NCBI RefSeq assembly: GCF_008831285.2
Contig: NC_045149.1
Location: forward strand, 6,191,500 to 6,255,499
Source of the DNA: Nymphaea colorata
Taxonomy: Eukaryota; Streptophyta; Magnoliopsida; Nymphaeales; Nymphaeaceae
Direction: 5' to 3'
DNA: 64,000 bases
The position numbers and the translations under genes were made by a program. This document shows, piece after piece, positions 22,072-32,339 of this stretch. The notes under the pieces were generated by a model. That model saw nothing but the letters and a program-made list of their open reading frames with translations, did no database searches and was not told the DNA's origin. How positions within the stretch are numbered: position 1 is the first letter of the stretch; every line of letters begins with the position of its first letter.

Positions 22072-25039
22072 TGCTCGCATCCCCAAAATTTGGTATTAGT
22101 TTTGGAGTGCTCCAGAAAAATGAGTTTTGTTTTGAAAATGAGATAAAGGGACTCGCCCGTCGGTATGAGGATCAACCATTCCCGACACATTTCCAGGTAA
22201 TCAATACAAGGGCTATATTTATTATTGATGCATTTCATTTTGGCTTAAACATCTTTTCATTCTATATGCAGTGTAGAAAAATATTGAAAGTTTAATGTTT
22301 CAAACTTTTAAAAAAGTTGTTGAAGAATTACTTGATAATGTGAAATATTTTAGGGAAAACTAGAATTGAGAAATCTTTATAAATATCATTTAGAAAGTTT
22401 GAGAAATCACTGTGAAGTCACATTAGTGTTCTCTTCAAACTTTAAGTAGGCTTGAGATTTTGCTCTAATTCAGTTATTACCTACTTAGAGTTCCATCTCA
22501 TCTTACTTAAGTTCTTTGGAGTGGTGTTCGTGGTCATAAGTGATATTAAGTAAATGTGAATGTATGAATGCATTGATTATATGTGATTAGAAGAGAATAA
22601 AACATTCCTATTGTAACATTCATCTAAAAGCATTCCAACCATAACATACATCTAAGATTTTTTGTTTTGATAACTATCATAAATAAAAAGGAAAAGTTTT
22701 TGAAAATGGATTTGGGTTGTAGACCATAAAGCATGAACCCAATATTAAATCATTACTTGATTTTTTGCCTTAGTTAAGTCGGTAAATAAAAAGTCCTTGA
22801 GAGAAAAATGTTAAAAAGAATGGAAAAGATATTATACTCTCATAAAAAAAAAAAAGAAAGAAAGAGAGAGAGAGATAGAAAAAATATACATATACGTGTA
22901 CATACCATCACATATATGCATGTATGAAAGTTTGTAAAAAATGATATTGATTTGAATAGGAAAAGAGATTTTTAGAGGAAAAGAGAAATACATATACATA
23001 TGTATATGTGTATGTCTAAGAAAATTTGTAATGGAAAATATTTGTCTTGAAAAGAAAAATAAAAGATTCTAGAAAGAGAAAATAGAACACATATATACAT
23101 TTATTCATGTATATATGAAAATTTGTAAAATATGGAAACACAAAGAAAGAAGGAAGAAAATCATCATGTGCACATATATGTATATAACATGTATATACAT
23201 ACATATCTTCATGAGATTAAAAATCAAGACATAACTTGAGATAACTGACTTCAAGTTTGATTTAGGCCGGAGGGAAGCTTGGACTCATGTAAGAGTGTAT
23301 GCTAAGTTTCAGAAGCCACATTAGAGAGGGTTCTTTCGAAAATATTTGGAAAGCATGATTTCAAATATATGAACATAAAACAAAGTTATTTTGTCTGTTA
23401 TGAGGGAATATCTTCCACCATTGGGTATGAAAGAAAACCAAACCATATGATAAGATGTTCATCAGGGTTCTTAATAGGATGATTAAAAAGGAAACTAATG
23501 CAAGATGACATGCAAATGCATATTAACATATACATATTCGTGAGGTTCTTCCCCGGATTGGACAAGTCACAACCTCTAAATTTAGCATAAGAATAAAGAG
23601 TCCCAAACCCTACTCTCATTCTCATCGTGCATTCACATATAAATGGAAAATCAACCAAAATCAACCAACTATGCATGGATAATATCTTGAAACAAAGCAA
23701 TATTCAAAGAAAGAGAGAGAGCATGATTCAATCATAAAATGAAATATCATCTCACCTTCTCATACTCCCGGTACACTTGAACATAGCTTCTTGAATTTAA
23801 AATAGATATTCGGGAGCTATCTCATATAGCCATGCGGCGATGAAGAGGAAAGAAAATGGGAGAAGCAAAACAAGACTATATTCAAGAAAAGAGATAGCAT
23901 AATTCAATCATAAAATGAAATATTACTTCAACTTCTCATGCTTTGAATACACTCAAGAATAGCTTCTTGACTCCAAAATACAGATTTTAGAGCTATCTTA
24001 TATGGCCATGGGGAGACGAAGAAGAGAAGAAACAAAAAAAAGAATGGAGTGGGAAGTTGATTACATACATCTAGTGAGAATGATTTTGGGGAAAAATGAT
24101 CACCATTGCTTTGATGATCTTAGATTCACCTTGAATAGAGCTCCAAGATGATGAAAAGGAGACTTCCAGAAGGAAATGGAGGAAGAAAGCTAAAAACTGT
24201 AAGTCTTCAAGTGAAAATGCACTACAGCTTCTCTAAGGGCTAGCTCATGCCCAAGAGGCGAGATAATGGGGGTTCTTGTAGAGAGTTTTGGAACCAAAAC
24301 TCAAAATTTAAATTCTTTTGAATTTCATAACATTTTCATATGAATTTCAAATAATCTTGCATTATTTTCAGTTTTTTTGAAAAGAAATAGGTTTTGCCTA
24401 AGTATGATTGGCTATTAGGCCTGAAAATTCATTTTTGAAGTGTAGGTAGGGCTAATGCTCACTAAAAATATTTAAAAATGCCCTCCAATGATGATTTTTG
24501 AAGAAAAATGGGGTTTAAGCACTTTGGCAGCGCATGCGCGCAGCAACGCGCAACCGTTGCCGCAACTACGCTTGCGATCGCGCGCTGTCGCGCATTGTGC
24601 ATGACAACACGTCTTAGTCATAAAATAATATGAAATAAAAGTGAGATAAAATAAAATAAAATGAGCATAAAACCCCTCTTTTTATTTAAAATATGTATAA
24701 AAGTGGTTTTTTGTTTCAAATGGGTGGTCGACGCCGTTTTGAGCAACTCTGAACTCGCTCCAAATCCAATTTTGGTTCAGTTGGTTGTTGACTCGTTTTG
24801 GTGCATGACTTAGACTTAAAAACATGTTTTGGCATGAGAATGAGACATTAAAACAAATGAAGGGTCCATGCACGGGTGAGGCTCAAATTTTGTCGTTTCG
24901 AGCTTGGTTCGAATTTTGGGTTTGAAATGTTTGATTTGGATCTGAACTTAGGTTTTGGATCTAATTTGGATCCAAAAAATTGAGTTTTGCGTTTTGGTAA
25001 AAGAGCGTAGCATTTTAAAAATTTTTTTTGGTGATTACA
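22072..25039 (-). repeat. Gypsy-2 3' LTR, 2968 bp
   Basis: Pairs with 36467-38838. Both begin (plus strand) TG(C/T)T(C/T)GCATC followed by CCAAAATTTGG and both end GGTGATTACA. This copy is about 600 bp longer; the extra stretch (roughly 24200-24770) is missing from the 5' LTR and includes a CpG-dense block at 24528-24600. A weak purine tract (AAAGAGGTGCATC on the minus strand, 25040-25052) adjoins the LTR start. Confidence 0.85.
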
Positions 25040-25137
25040 GATGCACCTCTTTGTTACTAAGCCGGTGCTAGCTATGCTTAGTGACAAAGATAAGCACCCA
25101 AGATTTTTCAAACAAAACATGTGCAGAGTGATGTTTC

Positions 25138-25345
25138 AGGCTTACCCCCTCACTTGAATGGGTTGTTTGAGCTTAAGTTGCAAGTTTAACCCCTTACCTG
25201 CACGGGTTTTGCCAATATTGAATTCAGGTTTAACCCCATTGAAATGGGTTGCTTTGGCTTGCATTGTAGGTTTGACCCCTTACCTATGTGGGTTGCCCTC
25301 ATATTGCATGTTTTACCCTTTACGTGCATGGGTTTGCTCTCAAAT
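25138..25345. repeat. Tandem minisatellite in the Gypsy-2 3' untranslated region
   Basis: Five degenerate units of about 42-46 bases, each with a TTTAACCCC(TT)ACCT-like core followed by a GGGTTG-type segment. They lie between the integrase stop (25480) and the 3' LTR. Tandem arrays in this position are known from Tat/Ogre-type elements and have been proposed as seeds of satellite DNA. A plus-strand open frame across the array (25158-25421) is only a by-product of the repeat. Confidence 0.7.
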
Positions 25346-25479
25346 CTTGATCGATAATAAAAAAAAAATGTCTCAATGTAATTGTCATGTTTTACGACTG
25401 GGAAGAATTCAGACTGAATAGTAGATTGGAAGTGAAAACATAAATATTTGTCATTGATTGGAAAGTGAATACAAAAGGA

Positions 25480-26756
25480 CTAGGCATAGAATTTCTTGAG
25501 GTGAAGGGCATTAACAGGATCGGCAAGTTCCACCCCATCAGCATCAATCAGTCGGTATGAATTTTGGGGCAAAGCTTCCTTAATAATATATGGGTCTTCC
25601 CAATTTGGTGCCCACTTACCTAGCAGTCGTCCTCTGAGGTACACCACAGATTGTAGGACTAAGTCGTTCACTTTGAACTGTCTCTCGATAACTGACTTGC
25701 AAACTGTTTGACCACCCTTTGGTGATAGGCTTCAGCATGTTTAGCCGCTTTTAGCCTCTTTTCGTCTAGCAAGTCGAGCTGCATTAGCCTTTTCTGTTGA
25801 TATTGATTTAGTAGAAGGTCTATGAGAGAAGCGAACTTCAAAGTGGGTTTCAGTATATGTAATGGTAGAACCACTTCTGTTCTATAGACTAGCTCTGTTG
25901 GAGTCGGATTTGTTGGAGTTCTCATAGTGGTGCAATATGCTCATAGAGTGTTATACATCTTTTCCTGCTAGTCACTTTTAGTTTCTATTGTCTGTTCCAA
26001 GACGCAGATTAGGATCTTGTTTGTGGTCTCTGCTTGCCCATTGCCTTAGGGAAAATAAGGAGCTGAAAAATTATGCATGATACGGTACTTGTTGCACAAC
26101 TGCCTCATCTTTTCATTCTAAAATGAGTCTCGTTACCAGATACTATATCATGAGGGACTCCAAATCTGCAAAGAAGATTTTTATGAATGAAAGACACTAC
26201 ATGATGCCCTTCAATTGTTCTGAGTGTGATGACTTCTACCCACTTGGTAAAATAGTCTGTTGCAGCATGAAAATATTTATGGCCATTGGAAGCTGCAAGG
26301 TATATTGGTCTGCCTACATCAAATGCCCATATTGAAAATAGCCAAGGAGATGTTACAGAATGCAAGTGAGAGGCTGGTGCATGGATTACGGAGCATGCAG
26401 TTGACATTCTTTACATCTTTTGACGAACTGGTAACAATCTTTTTGCATAGTAGGCCAATAATATCCTGCTCGAATTATCTGTTTGGTGAGGGTTTGGTAA
26501 CCGATATGGCCCCCATAGTCTCCTTGATGTGACTCTTTGACGACTTCATTTGTCTCATCTTCATCAAGGCACCGAGAGTATTCAGTACTAAATCCACGTC
26601 AGTATAGCACTCCTGCAAGAATAAAGTACCTTGTTGACATATGTTGAATTGTTTTTTGTTCATTTTTAGGCATTCCAGTTGGGAATTCTCCGCTTTCAAA
26701 GTACCTTTTGATGTTATGGTACCAAGGTGTATTCCCCTTTTGGATATAATGAACAT
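25480..26756 (-). pseudogene. Gypsy-2 integrase, broken
   Basis: Pieces read on the minus strand. The zinc finger and its surroundings (about 26600-26390) include IRAGYYWPTMQKDCYQFV and CKECQLHAP. The core frame 26407-26105 has ASNGHKYFHAATDYFTKWVE, with the first catalytic Asp region altered to WAFDVGRPIY, and FGVPHDIVSGNETHF, where the second catalytic Asp reads Gly. A C-terminal part (25925-25668) contains TPTELVYRTEVVLPL, and the last frame (25671-25480) has GKWAPNWEDPYIIKEAL and ends LHLKKFYA with a stop, the usual end of plant Tat-type pol. Confidence 0.8.
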
Positions 26757-27099
26757 GTGTCATTCTTTCAAAAGTAGGATGTTCTAATATTCCAATCTCA
26801 AAAGAACGAATTGATTCATTGGTTCGAAAGGTGATGGTGGATCTTAGGCTCGCGAGGCCATCAGCAATAGGGTTACCTTCTCTTTTTATGATAAGCTTAG
26901 AGTCACTAAAGGCATGCACCCTTTTTACTTGAAAACTCAATAAAGAATGAAGTCCTTGTATGATGGCTTCATATTTAGCCATGTTATATGTACATGAAAA
27001 GTCGAGTTTCAAAGAATACAGGATCATTTCATCTTTCAAAGTGATGAGTAAAATGCCTATACCAGCTCCCATCACGTTTCTGGATCCATCAAAGTACAT
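26757..27099 (-). pseudogene. Gypsy-2 second (archaeal-type) RNase H
   Basis: The minus-strand frame begins MYFDGSRNVMGAGIGI, then LYSLKLDFSCTYNMAKYEAI and IQGLHSLLSFQVKRV, and FSDSKLIIK. These are the motifs of the additional RNase H carried by Tat-group elements between the regular RNase H and integrase. The first Asp (in YFDG), a Glu (AKYEA) and Asp (FSDS) are all present, so the active site looks conserved in this piece. The open frame runs on to 26599 into the integrase linker. The domain is one of the strongest signs of the element's lineage. Confidence 0.8.
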
Positions 27100-27185
27100 C
27101 TTTCATATCGAAACTATTTCCAAACTTAGTATGTATTCGTCTGTAAACTCATCGTTCATTCTGATTTCCTCGTACTGGAGAATGT

Positions 27186-27564
27186 TTAGTAATTGATCTG
27201 CAATTGCTTGTCCCTTGATTGACTTCTAGGACACATTTCAAGATCATATTGTATCAGCAGAACTTGCCATTTGGCGATCCATTCACTAAAGAATGGTTGT
27301 TCCAAGATGTACTTAAAAGGATTTAACTTGGAGAGTATCTTGACCTCACAAACTAACAAATAATGTCTCAGCTTCTGACACATCCAAACCAATGCTAGAC
27401 AAGTTTTTTTCTATTGAAAAGTATTTCTTTTTGTACTGGACAAAAGTTTTGCTAATGTAAGAAATTGCATGCTCAATGCGACTTCCTTGCTCATATTGTG
27501 TCAAAAAGCCACCACATGCTGACTCATTCACTGTAATGTAAAGCAGCAATGGTCTTCCCAGCAC
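27186..27564 (-). pseudogene. Gypsy-2 first RNase H
   Basis: Frame 27564-27346 contains LGRPLLLYITVNESACGGFL, then SYISKTFVQYKKKYFSIEK. An overlapping frame, 27392-27186, continues with CQKLRHYLLVCEVKILSKLN and KWQVLLIQYDLEM. The first is the degenerate RNase H that follows reverse transcriptase in plant Gypsy elements; the frame change falls in about the middle. The Asp of the usual YISVSD-type motif is replaced by Asn/Glu, as often seen in the degenerate RNase H of this group. Confidence 0.75.
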
Positions 27565-27658
27565 TAGGGGTTTTAGAATTGGCAGATTTAGAAGGTATTT
27601 CTTGATCTTTTCAAATGACTGTTGGCACTCAAAACCCCATTCAAACTTGACATCTTTC

Positions 27659-28679
27659 CTAAGCAGCTAGTTGAATGGTTTGCATCTCATGGTTAGGTTG
27701 AAAATGAATCGTCTGATGGACTGAATTCGCCCATGCAAACTTCGCAGTCCCTTGATATTGATAGGTGGTGACATACCCAATGATTGTTTTAGCTTTGGTA
27801 AGATCCATCTCAATCCCCTTTTTGCTCACCATGAAATCCAAAAGTTTACCTGATTCAACCCCAAATACACATTTTTGAGGATTTAAACAAAGCTTGTATT
27901 GTAAAAGTCTCTCAAATACCTAAGCAAGGGTTTCAATGTGATCATCTCTTCCCTTAGACTTAATCAATATGTCATCGGTATATGTATCCATGATTTTGTG
28001 TATCTGGTCATGGAAGATAGCGGCCATGGCATCACCGTGTAACAAAAAGTGCCCAGAGCATAGTCAAAGCGGTCTTAGGTTGATCCTTGACTGCTACTTT
28101 GATTTGGTTATATCCTGAATATTTATCCATGAAAGAGGACATGGCATGGTCTGCGGTACTGTCTACCAATATATCAATGTTTGGAAGTGGATAATCATCC
28201 TTCAACATGGCTTTGTTCAGGTATCGAAAGTCGATGCATAATCTGACCTTGCCATTTTTCTTGGGAACCACCACGATATTAGCCAACCATTCTGAGTAAT
28301 CGATGGCACGAATGAATTTTGCCTTTAGTAGGTCTTCTAATCCCTCTTTTGCAGGCCTTTTTAGTCGAGGATCAATCTTGCACAACTTTTGCTTAACTGA
28401 CTTGCAATTAGGATTTAAGGGCAAACGATGTTCAACCAACTGGGGGTCTAAGCCTGGCATATCTTCATAGGTCCAAGCAAATGCTTCTTGGTCACTTATA
28501 AGAAAGTCCACCAATCTTTTCTTCTTGTCTACTGACAAACTGGTACCAACTTGAAGGATTTTAAGATCCTCGTTGGTTCCAATGTTAATCTCTTCAATTG
28601 GATTATTAACTAAGGACAACGGATGTTCTTGTTTTTGAATTTGAGTGAATTTCGACAATTCTGACTCAGGTACTATCAT
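27659..28679 (-). pseudogene. Gypsy-2 reverse transcriptase
   Basis: A 215-codon minus-strand frame (28679-28032) covers the linker and fingers: FAWTYEDMPGLDPQLVEHRL, LEDLLKAKFIRAIDYSEWLA, NIVVVPKKNGKVRLCIDFRY and DYPLPNIDILVDSTA, then SSFMDKYSGYNQIK with the first catalytic Asp. After a break the catalytic box YTDDILIKS is found near 27985-27995, and the thumb (CLNPQKCVFGVESGKLLDFMVS) near 27820-27900. The YEDMPGLDP motif is typical of Tat-group elements. The enzyme would copy the element's RNA into cDNA inside the particle. Confidence 0.85.
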
Positions 28680-29256
28680 AGATTCTATTTCACCGACTGC
28701 TTGTCTGACAAATGCTTTCTGGGGGGGACTTCCGGGAAAAAAAAAGAAACTAAGACATGTTGAGTTCTGACATCCTGTAAAGAAGAGGATAAATGAAAGA
28801 ATTGGATGAAATTAAAATTGACAACAAAAGATTACTTGCATTGCACATACAAAAAAAAGTTCTTAGTTCTTAGTTCATAGAAGGGGTCTTCTCATGAGAC
28901 TAGACAAAAAGAGGTTTAAGATTACAAATTTCATGGGAGGATTTGAAACAAAGGTAAATACTATCAGCCCACAAGATCTTCAAATTTCTTCATGATATCC
29001 CAGACCTCTCATGTTCATTTGAAAATGGATACTAATCCACTACAAGATCCATCTTCGTTCTTCCCTAGGCTAGTGAGTGGATGATAGCCACCTTTTAGAA
29101 ATAACTGAAATCCCTTAGGGCTTTTCATGAAATGAACATACAATGGGTGTTTTTGATAACTCAGATGAATACTCGAAACAGTCTAAGCACTCCCGAATGA
29201 TTCACCTATGTCCATGTTTTGCATCCATTCTTCCAAAGGTCTATCCTTCGTTGTTC

Positions 29257-29525
29257 TTATGTTGGGCACATCCACGAAATCAATTGGCCTAGGGAGCATT
29301 GGTTGCACCAACCTTTCGACTGGATCCTCAGCATGTACGGTGTTGACTGATGGGCCAAAATTCCTTTTGAGGCACTGGTGAAGAGTGGATGGGATTTCTC
29401 ATACTTGGTAGATCCAAGGTCGTCCCAAAAGTTATATGATGGTGGGACATCCACCACATAGAATATAATGCAATGACTAATGTTTTTGATGATCACGCTC
29501 ATGTCGATGGTACCTTTGTTGTTCA
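29257..29525 (-). pseudogene. Gypsy-2 aspartic protease, C-terminal part
   Basis: The minus-strand frame begins MNNKGTIDMSVIIKNISH and continues IIFYVVDVPPSYNF. That corresponds to the V-x-D-(I/V)-PP-SYN segment near the end of Gypsy protease. The expected LLGRPWI follows in another frame (about 29400-29425), so there is a frameshift. The N-terminal half, with the active site, lies at 31890-32040 on the far side of the hAT insertion. Confidence 0.75.
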
Positions 29526-29533
29526 TGTCTCGG
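29526..29533. repeat. hAT target-site duplication, left copy (TGTCTCGG)
   Basis: Eight bases identical to 31882-31889, directly flanking the terminal inverted repeats of the element between them. The 8-bp length is diagnostic of hAT transposons. Confidence 0.9.
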
Positions 29534-30117
29534 CAGTGGCGGAGCCAGAAATTTTTGGCTATGGGGCAGTAGTATATAGTACATAGCTATTGAACATGTG
29601 AAGACATGACCTCTTTGATTGAGGATAAAAACCAGACCTCTTAAGCTTCCTATCTATGGAGCCCACTTTGATTAAGGTTGAAAACCAGACCTCTTAAGTA
29701 CTTGTTAAAAATATAAATATTCTGCAATGTTTATAAACACTAAAATAAAACAAGTCTTAACTCAAAGCACATTACCTCCAGCCAACAATTACACATGTTG
29801 GAACTAAAGCAAAAACAAATTAGAAATAAAATGAGTAAATAAGATCCTAATTTAATTAAAACTCAATAGGAACAGATCCGACATCTGTCCTAGACACAAA
29901 CACTATTCTAAAAAAATTCAAGAAAACTTGCATATATTAACTTGGAGGGAAGAGAGATAGGCCATAGTCACAACTCACAAGGCTGCCACCAGTATGTCCC
30001 TCTTCTTTTATCAATTAGTGTATATATATATATACAGATAGTACACAAACAATTGGGAAAATATGATCATCCTACTTACACCCAACCTACCAGCCATTGG
30101 CATTAACGCATATAGAT

Positions 30118-30803
30118 GAAGATCGGTCTGGCACAAGCTGATCAATCTTCCCCTCATCATCAGAACTGGTGGCGATGTTGAAATTATTCCGGACAGGGAA
30201 GAGGCTGGAAATGGTGATGCCAAGGCTCTTAAACGCAAATGGGCGATCATGGAAAATCAATGCTCAGGCAGTGGTGATCAGGGAATTGAAGAAGTCCAAT
30301 TTGAGCAGCAAAGCAATATTGAAACACCTGAGGTAACTGATGAGGATGCCAAAGATCTTAAGGATAAAGAGGAAGCTATAGAGAATGAGACTGTGGGCCA
30401 TGGCGATCAGGGAACTGAAGAAATTCTTGGCCAATTTGAGCAGCAAAGCAATGTTGAAACACATGAGGTCACTCATGAAGATGCCAAAGATCTTAAGGAT
30501 AAAAAGGAAGCTTTAGAGAATGAGAATGTGGGCCATGGCGATCAGGGAACTGAAGAAGATCTTGGACAATTTGAGCAGCAAAGCAGTATTGAAACACCTG
30601 AGGTCACTCATGAAGATGCCAAGGATCTTAAGGATAAAGAGGAAGCTATAGAGAATGAGACTGTGGGCCATGGCGCCCAGGGAACTGAAGAAAATCTTGG
30701 CCAATTTGAGCAGCAAAACAACACAGTAATACTCTCATTGGAAGGAGAGAATGAGAAGTGGATGACTGATGTGATTGACATTCCAAATAAGGTGAATCAT
30801 TAA
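30118..30803 (+). CDS. Acidic repeat ORF inside the hAT element, function unknown
   Basis: The plus-strand frame is open from 30118; the first ATG of the usable start is at 30249 (184 codons). The protein has three near-complete copies and one partial copy of a 43-45-residue unit: G(D/A)QGTEE, LGQFEQQS, ETPEVTHEDAKDLKDK and EAIENETVGH. The units start at about 30273, 30402, 30537 and 30672 (period 135 bp). It is highly acidic and Gln/Glu-rich, with no membrane segment, and would be mostly helical or disordered. I do not recognise a family. The in-frame extension upstream of the ATG (RSVWHKLIN ... KALKRKW) suggests an exon continuing from a splice acceptor. It may be a captured host gene fragment. 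Confidence 0.45.
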
Positions 30804-30810
30804 TGACAAG

Positions 30811-31065
30811 GTGGAACAGGAAGATGCAGAGAATGCGAATGGGGAAGAGGATGATGTGAGAGAAATTGTCAGTGAAGAATTTTCTCAGAATAGTCAAACA
30901 TGGAACCAGGACACAGTGGAACAGGAAGACACAAGCAAGAGGAACGTTGAAGAGGATGATGGAAGAGAAAGTGCGAGTGAACAGTTTTTTCAGAACAGTC
31001 AAACAGGAAACCATCACACTTTGGGACAAGAATATGCAACTCAGACCCAATGTTTGGTGATTTAG
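30811..31065 (+). CDS. Second acidic repeat frame inside the hAT element
   Basis: A plus-strand frame of 84 codons starting MEQEDAENANGEEDDVREI, with two copies of an EEDDxRE(I/S)xSE(E/Q)F(S/F)QNSQT motif about 43 residues apart. It begins just after the stop of the previous ORF. Its repeat length (about 130 bp) matches the upstream unit, so it probably belonged to the same reading frame before a frameshift. Function unknown. Confidence 0.35.
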   Translation: MEQEDAENANGEEDDVREIVSEEFSQNSQTWNQDTVEQEDTSKRNVEEDDGRESASEQFFQNSQTGNHHTLGQEYATQTQCLVI

Positions 31066-31881
31066 GTTGACAATTGAACGAAAACAGAAGCAAGACTAGC
31101 AAGTAATGCAAAACATGATAAATAAATATGTAAGGAAAAAAGCGTTGAGGCAAAACCGTTGAAAAGGGGAAAACAAATGAAAAGTGAAAACCCAACACCA
31201 TTCAAGAAGAAACGATAATAACAATTCGTTCATGATTCAAGAAGAAGAAGAAGAAGCAGACTCTCACCACAGGAAGGCTTAGCTTGTCTCCCAGAAGACG
31301 TTCCCCAAAATCCCCACCCAACACGGCAACACCTTATTCCTCTGTTTCCCTCTCAAATTCCCAACGAAATCTGGGTGAAAGGCTGCAACTGCAACAAGTG
31401 GGAAAAGGAATTATATTTTTCCTTACAGAGAGAGAGGAGGAGAAGGGGAAAAAAGAAAAAGGAGTCAGAGCTGAAGCTGAAACCCTTGCTGGCTGCTGCT
31501 CCGCTGCGAGCCTGCGCCGCTGCGCGGTTGTGGGCCTGCAGCCTTGCCCTTCACTCGCCGGTTCGCCCCTTCGCCTTCGCGGCTTCACCCTTCGGCAGTT
31601 TTACTTTTGTCTTTCGGTTTCGAACTTTCGGGTGAATTTGGGCGGGCTGCAGGCAGACAGAATCAATAGGCCGAATTTGGGCGAACTTTCGGGTGAATTT
31701 GGGCGCCTTATGTTTTCTGGAGGCTGGAGCTGGATCAATTGCTGGACCCGATCCATGTTTGGCGTGGGCAGCATAGCGTGTAGATGGGCATGAGGCAGAC
31801 CGACACTCCACTAAACTCGTGGAGTTTTTTTGGCTGGCGTGGGCAGGCGCCCACGCCTGCCCCACGGTGGCTCCGCTACTG

Positions 31882-31889
31882 TGTCTCGG
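31882..31889. repeat. hAT target-site duplication, right copy (TGTCTCGG)
   Basis: Identical to 29526-29533 and adjacent to the right inverted terminus of the hAT element. Removing the element and one copy rejoins the protease reading of Gypsy-2. Confidence 0.9.
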
Positions 31890-32040
31890 CCATCGTATCC
31901 ATAGATCTTGATATCATCGAAGCGATATTTGTCTTCACGAAATCCTAAAGTTTTGGCCATGAAATCAGGACAAATATTTAAGCCACTTCCTCCATCGATC
32001 AATACATGTGGCACAGTTATCCCATTGACCTGGACGACAA
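31890..32040 (-). pseudogene. Gypsy-2 aspartic protease, N-terminal part
   Basis: The minus strand encodes VPHVLIDGGSGLNICPDFMA, then LGFREDKYRFDDIKIYGYDG. DGGSGLN at the active site is the form usual in Tat-type elements, where the catalytic triplet Asp-Gly-Gly or Asp-Ser-Gly is followed by SxLN. The frame runs into the hAT insertion just after the YDGRDT segment. The remainder of the protease is at 29257-29525. Confidence 0.8.
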
Positions 32041-32339
32041 TGTAAAGAGCATCTACATGGTAATATCCTCATTTTGAGAGATCACTTTTTGAAAAGGTAA
32101 TTGACTGGTCCTTAGAGGGTCGAATCCAATCTCTCTCAACCATACGCTCTTTCAAGGGAAGAACCTCATCCAAGTAGCATGGATCTTCGTTCGAAGAGTT
32201 ATATGATGATACATCATCGTCGCCTCATAGGATAAAAGCATTTGGGATTATGAGAAGTTTTTTGGGTAAACTTTTTGTCTTGTCGTTCATCATAGCAATA
32301 AAATACATATGTTTCTTACCTTGATTTATCATCATGACC

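Larger units (their letters stand above)
29534..31881. mobile_element. Non-autonomous hAT DNA transposon inserted in Gypsy-2 protease
   Basis: The left end reads CAGTGGCGGAGCCA. The right end, reverse-complemented, reads CAGTAGCGGAGCCA, giving a 14-bp terminal inverted repeat with one mismatch, followed on both sides by a shared GGGGCAG some bases inward. Flanking copies of TGTCTCGG complete an 8-bp duplication. No hAT transposase is visible. The interior holds direct repeats near the left end (AAAACCAGACCTCTTAAG at about 29628 and 29683), a TA microsatellite (about 30019-30034), an acidic-repeat ORF and a GC-rich right part with a duplicated segment (about 31622 and 31685). Confidence 0.88.

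Noticed and set aside
22072-25039. Phe/Tyr/Ile-rich minus-strand frames (for example 23016-23204) that look like membrane proteins; similar ones recur at 37073-37481.
   Set aside because: They arise from AT-rich LTR repeats (TATATACATA type) and occur in both LTRs at corresponding places.
25138-25345. Tandem units considered as a CRISPR-like array.
   Set aside because: Units are contiguous and degenerate with no unique spacers, in a eukaryotic retrotransposon.
30264-31201. Minus-strand frames of 64-134 codons within the hAT element.
   Set aside because: They mirror the plus-strand repeat ORF, are hydrophobic shadows of its acidic codons, and carry no motif.
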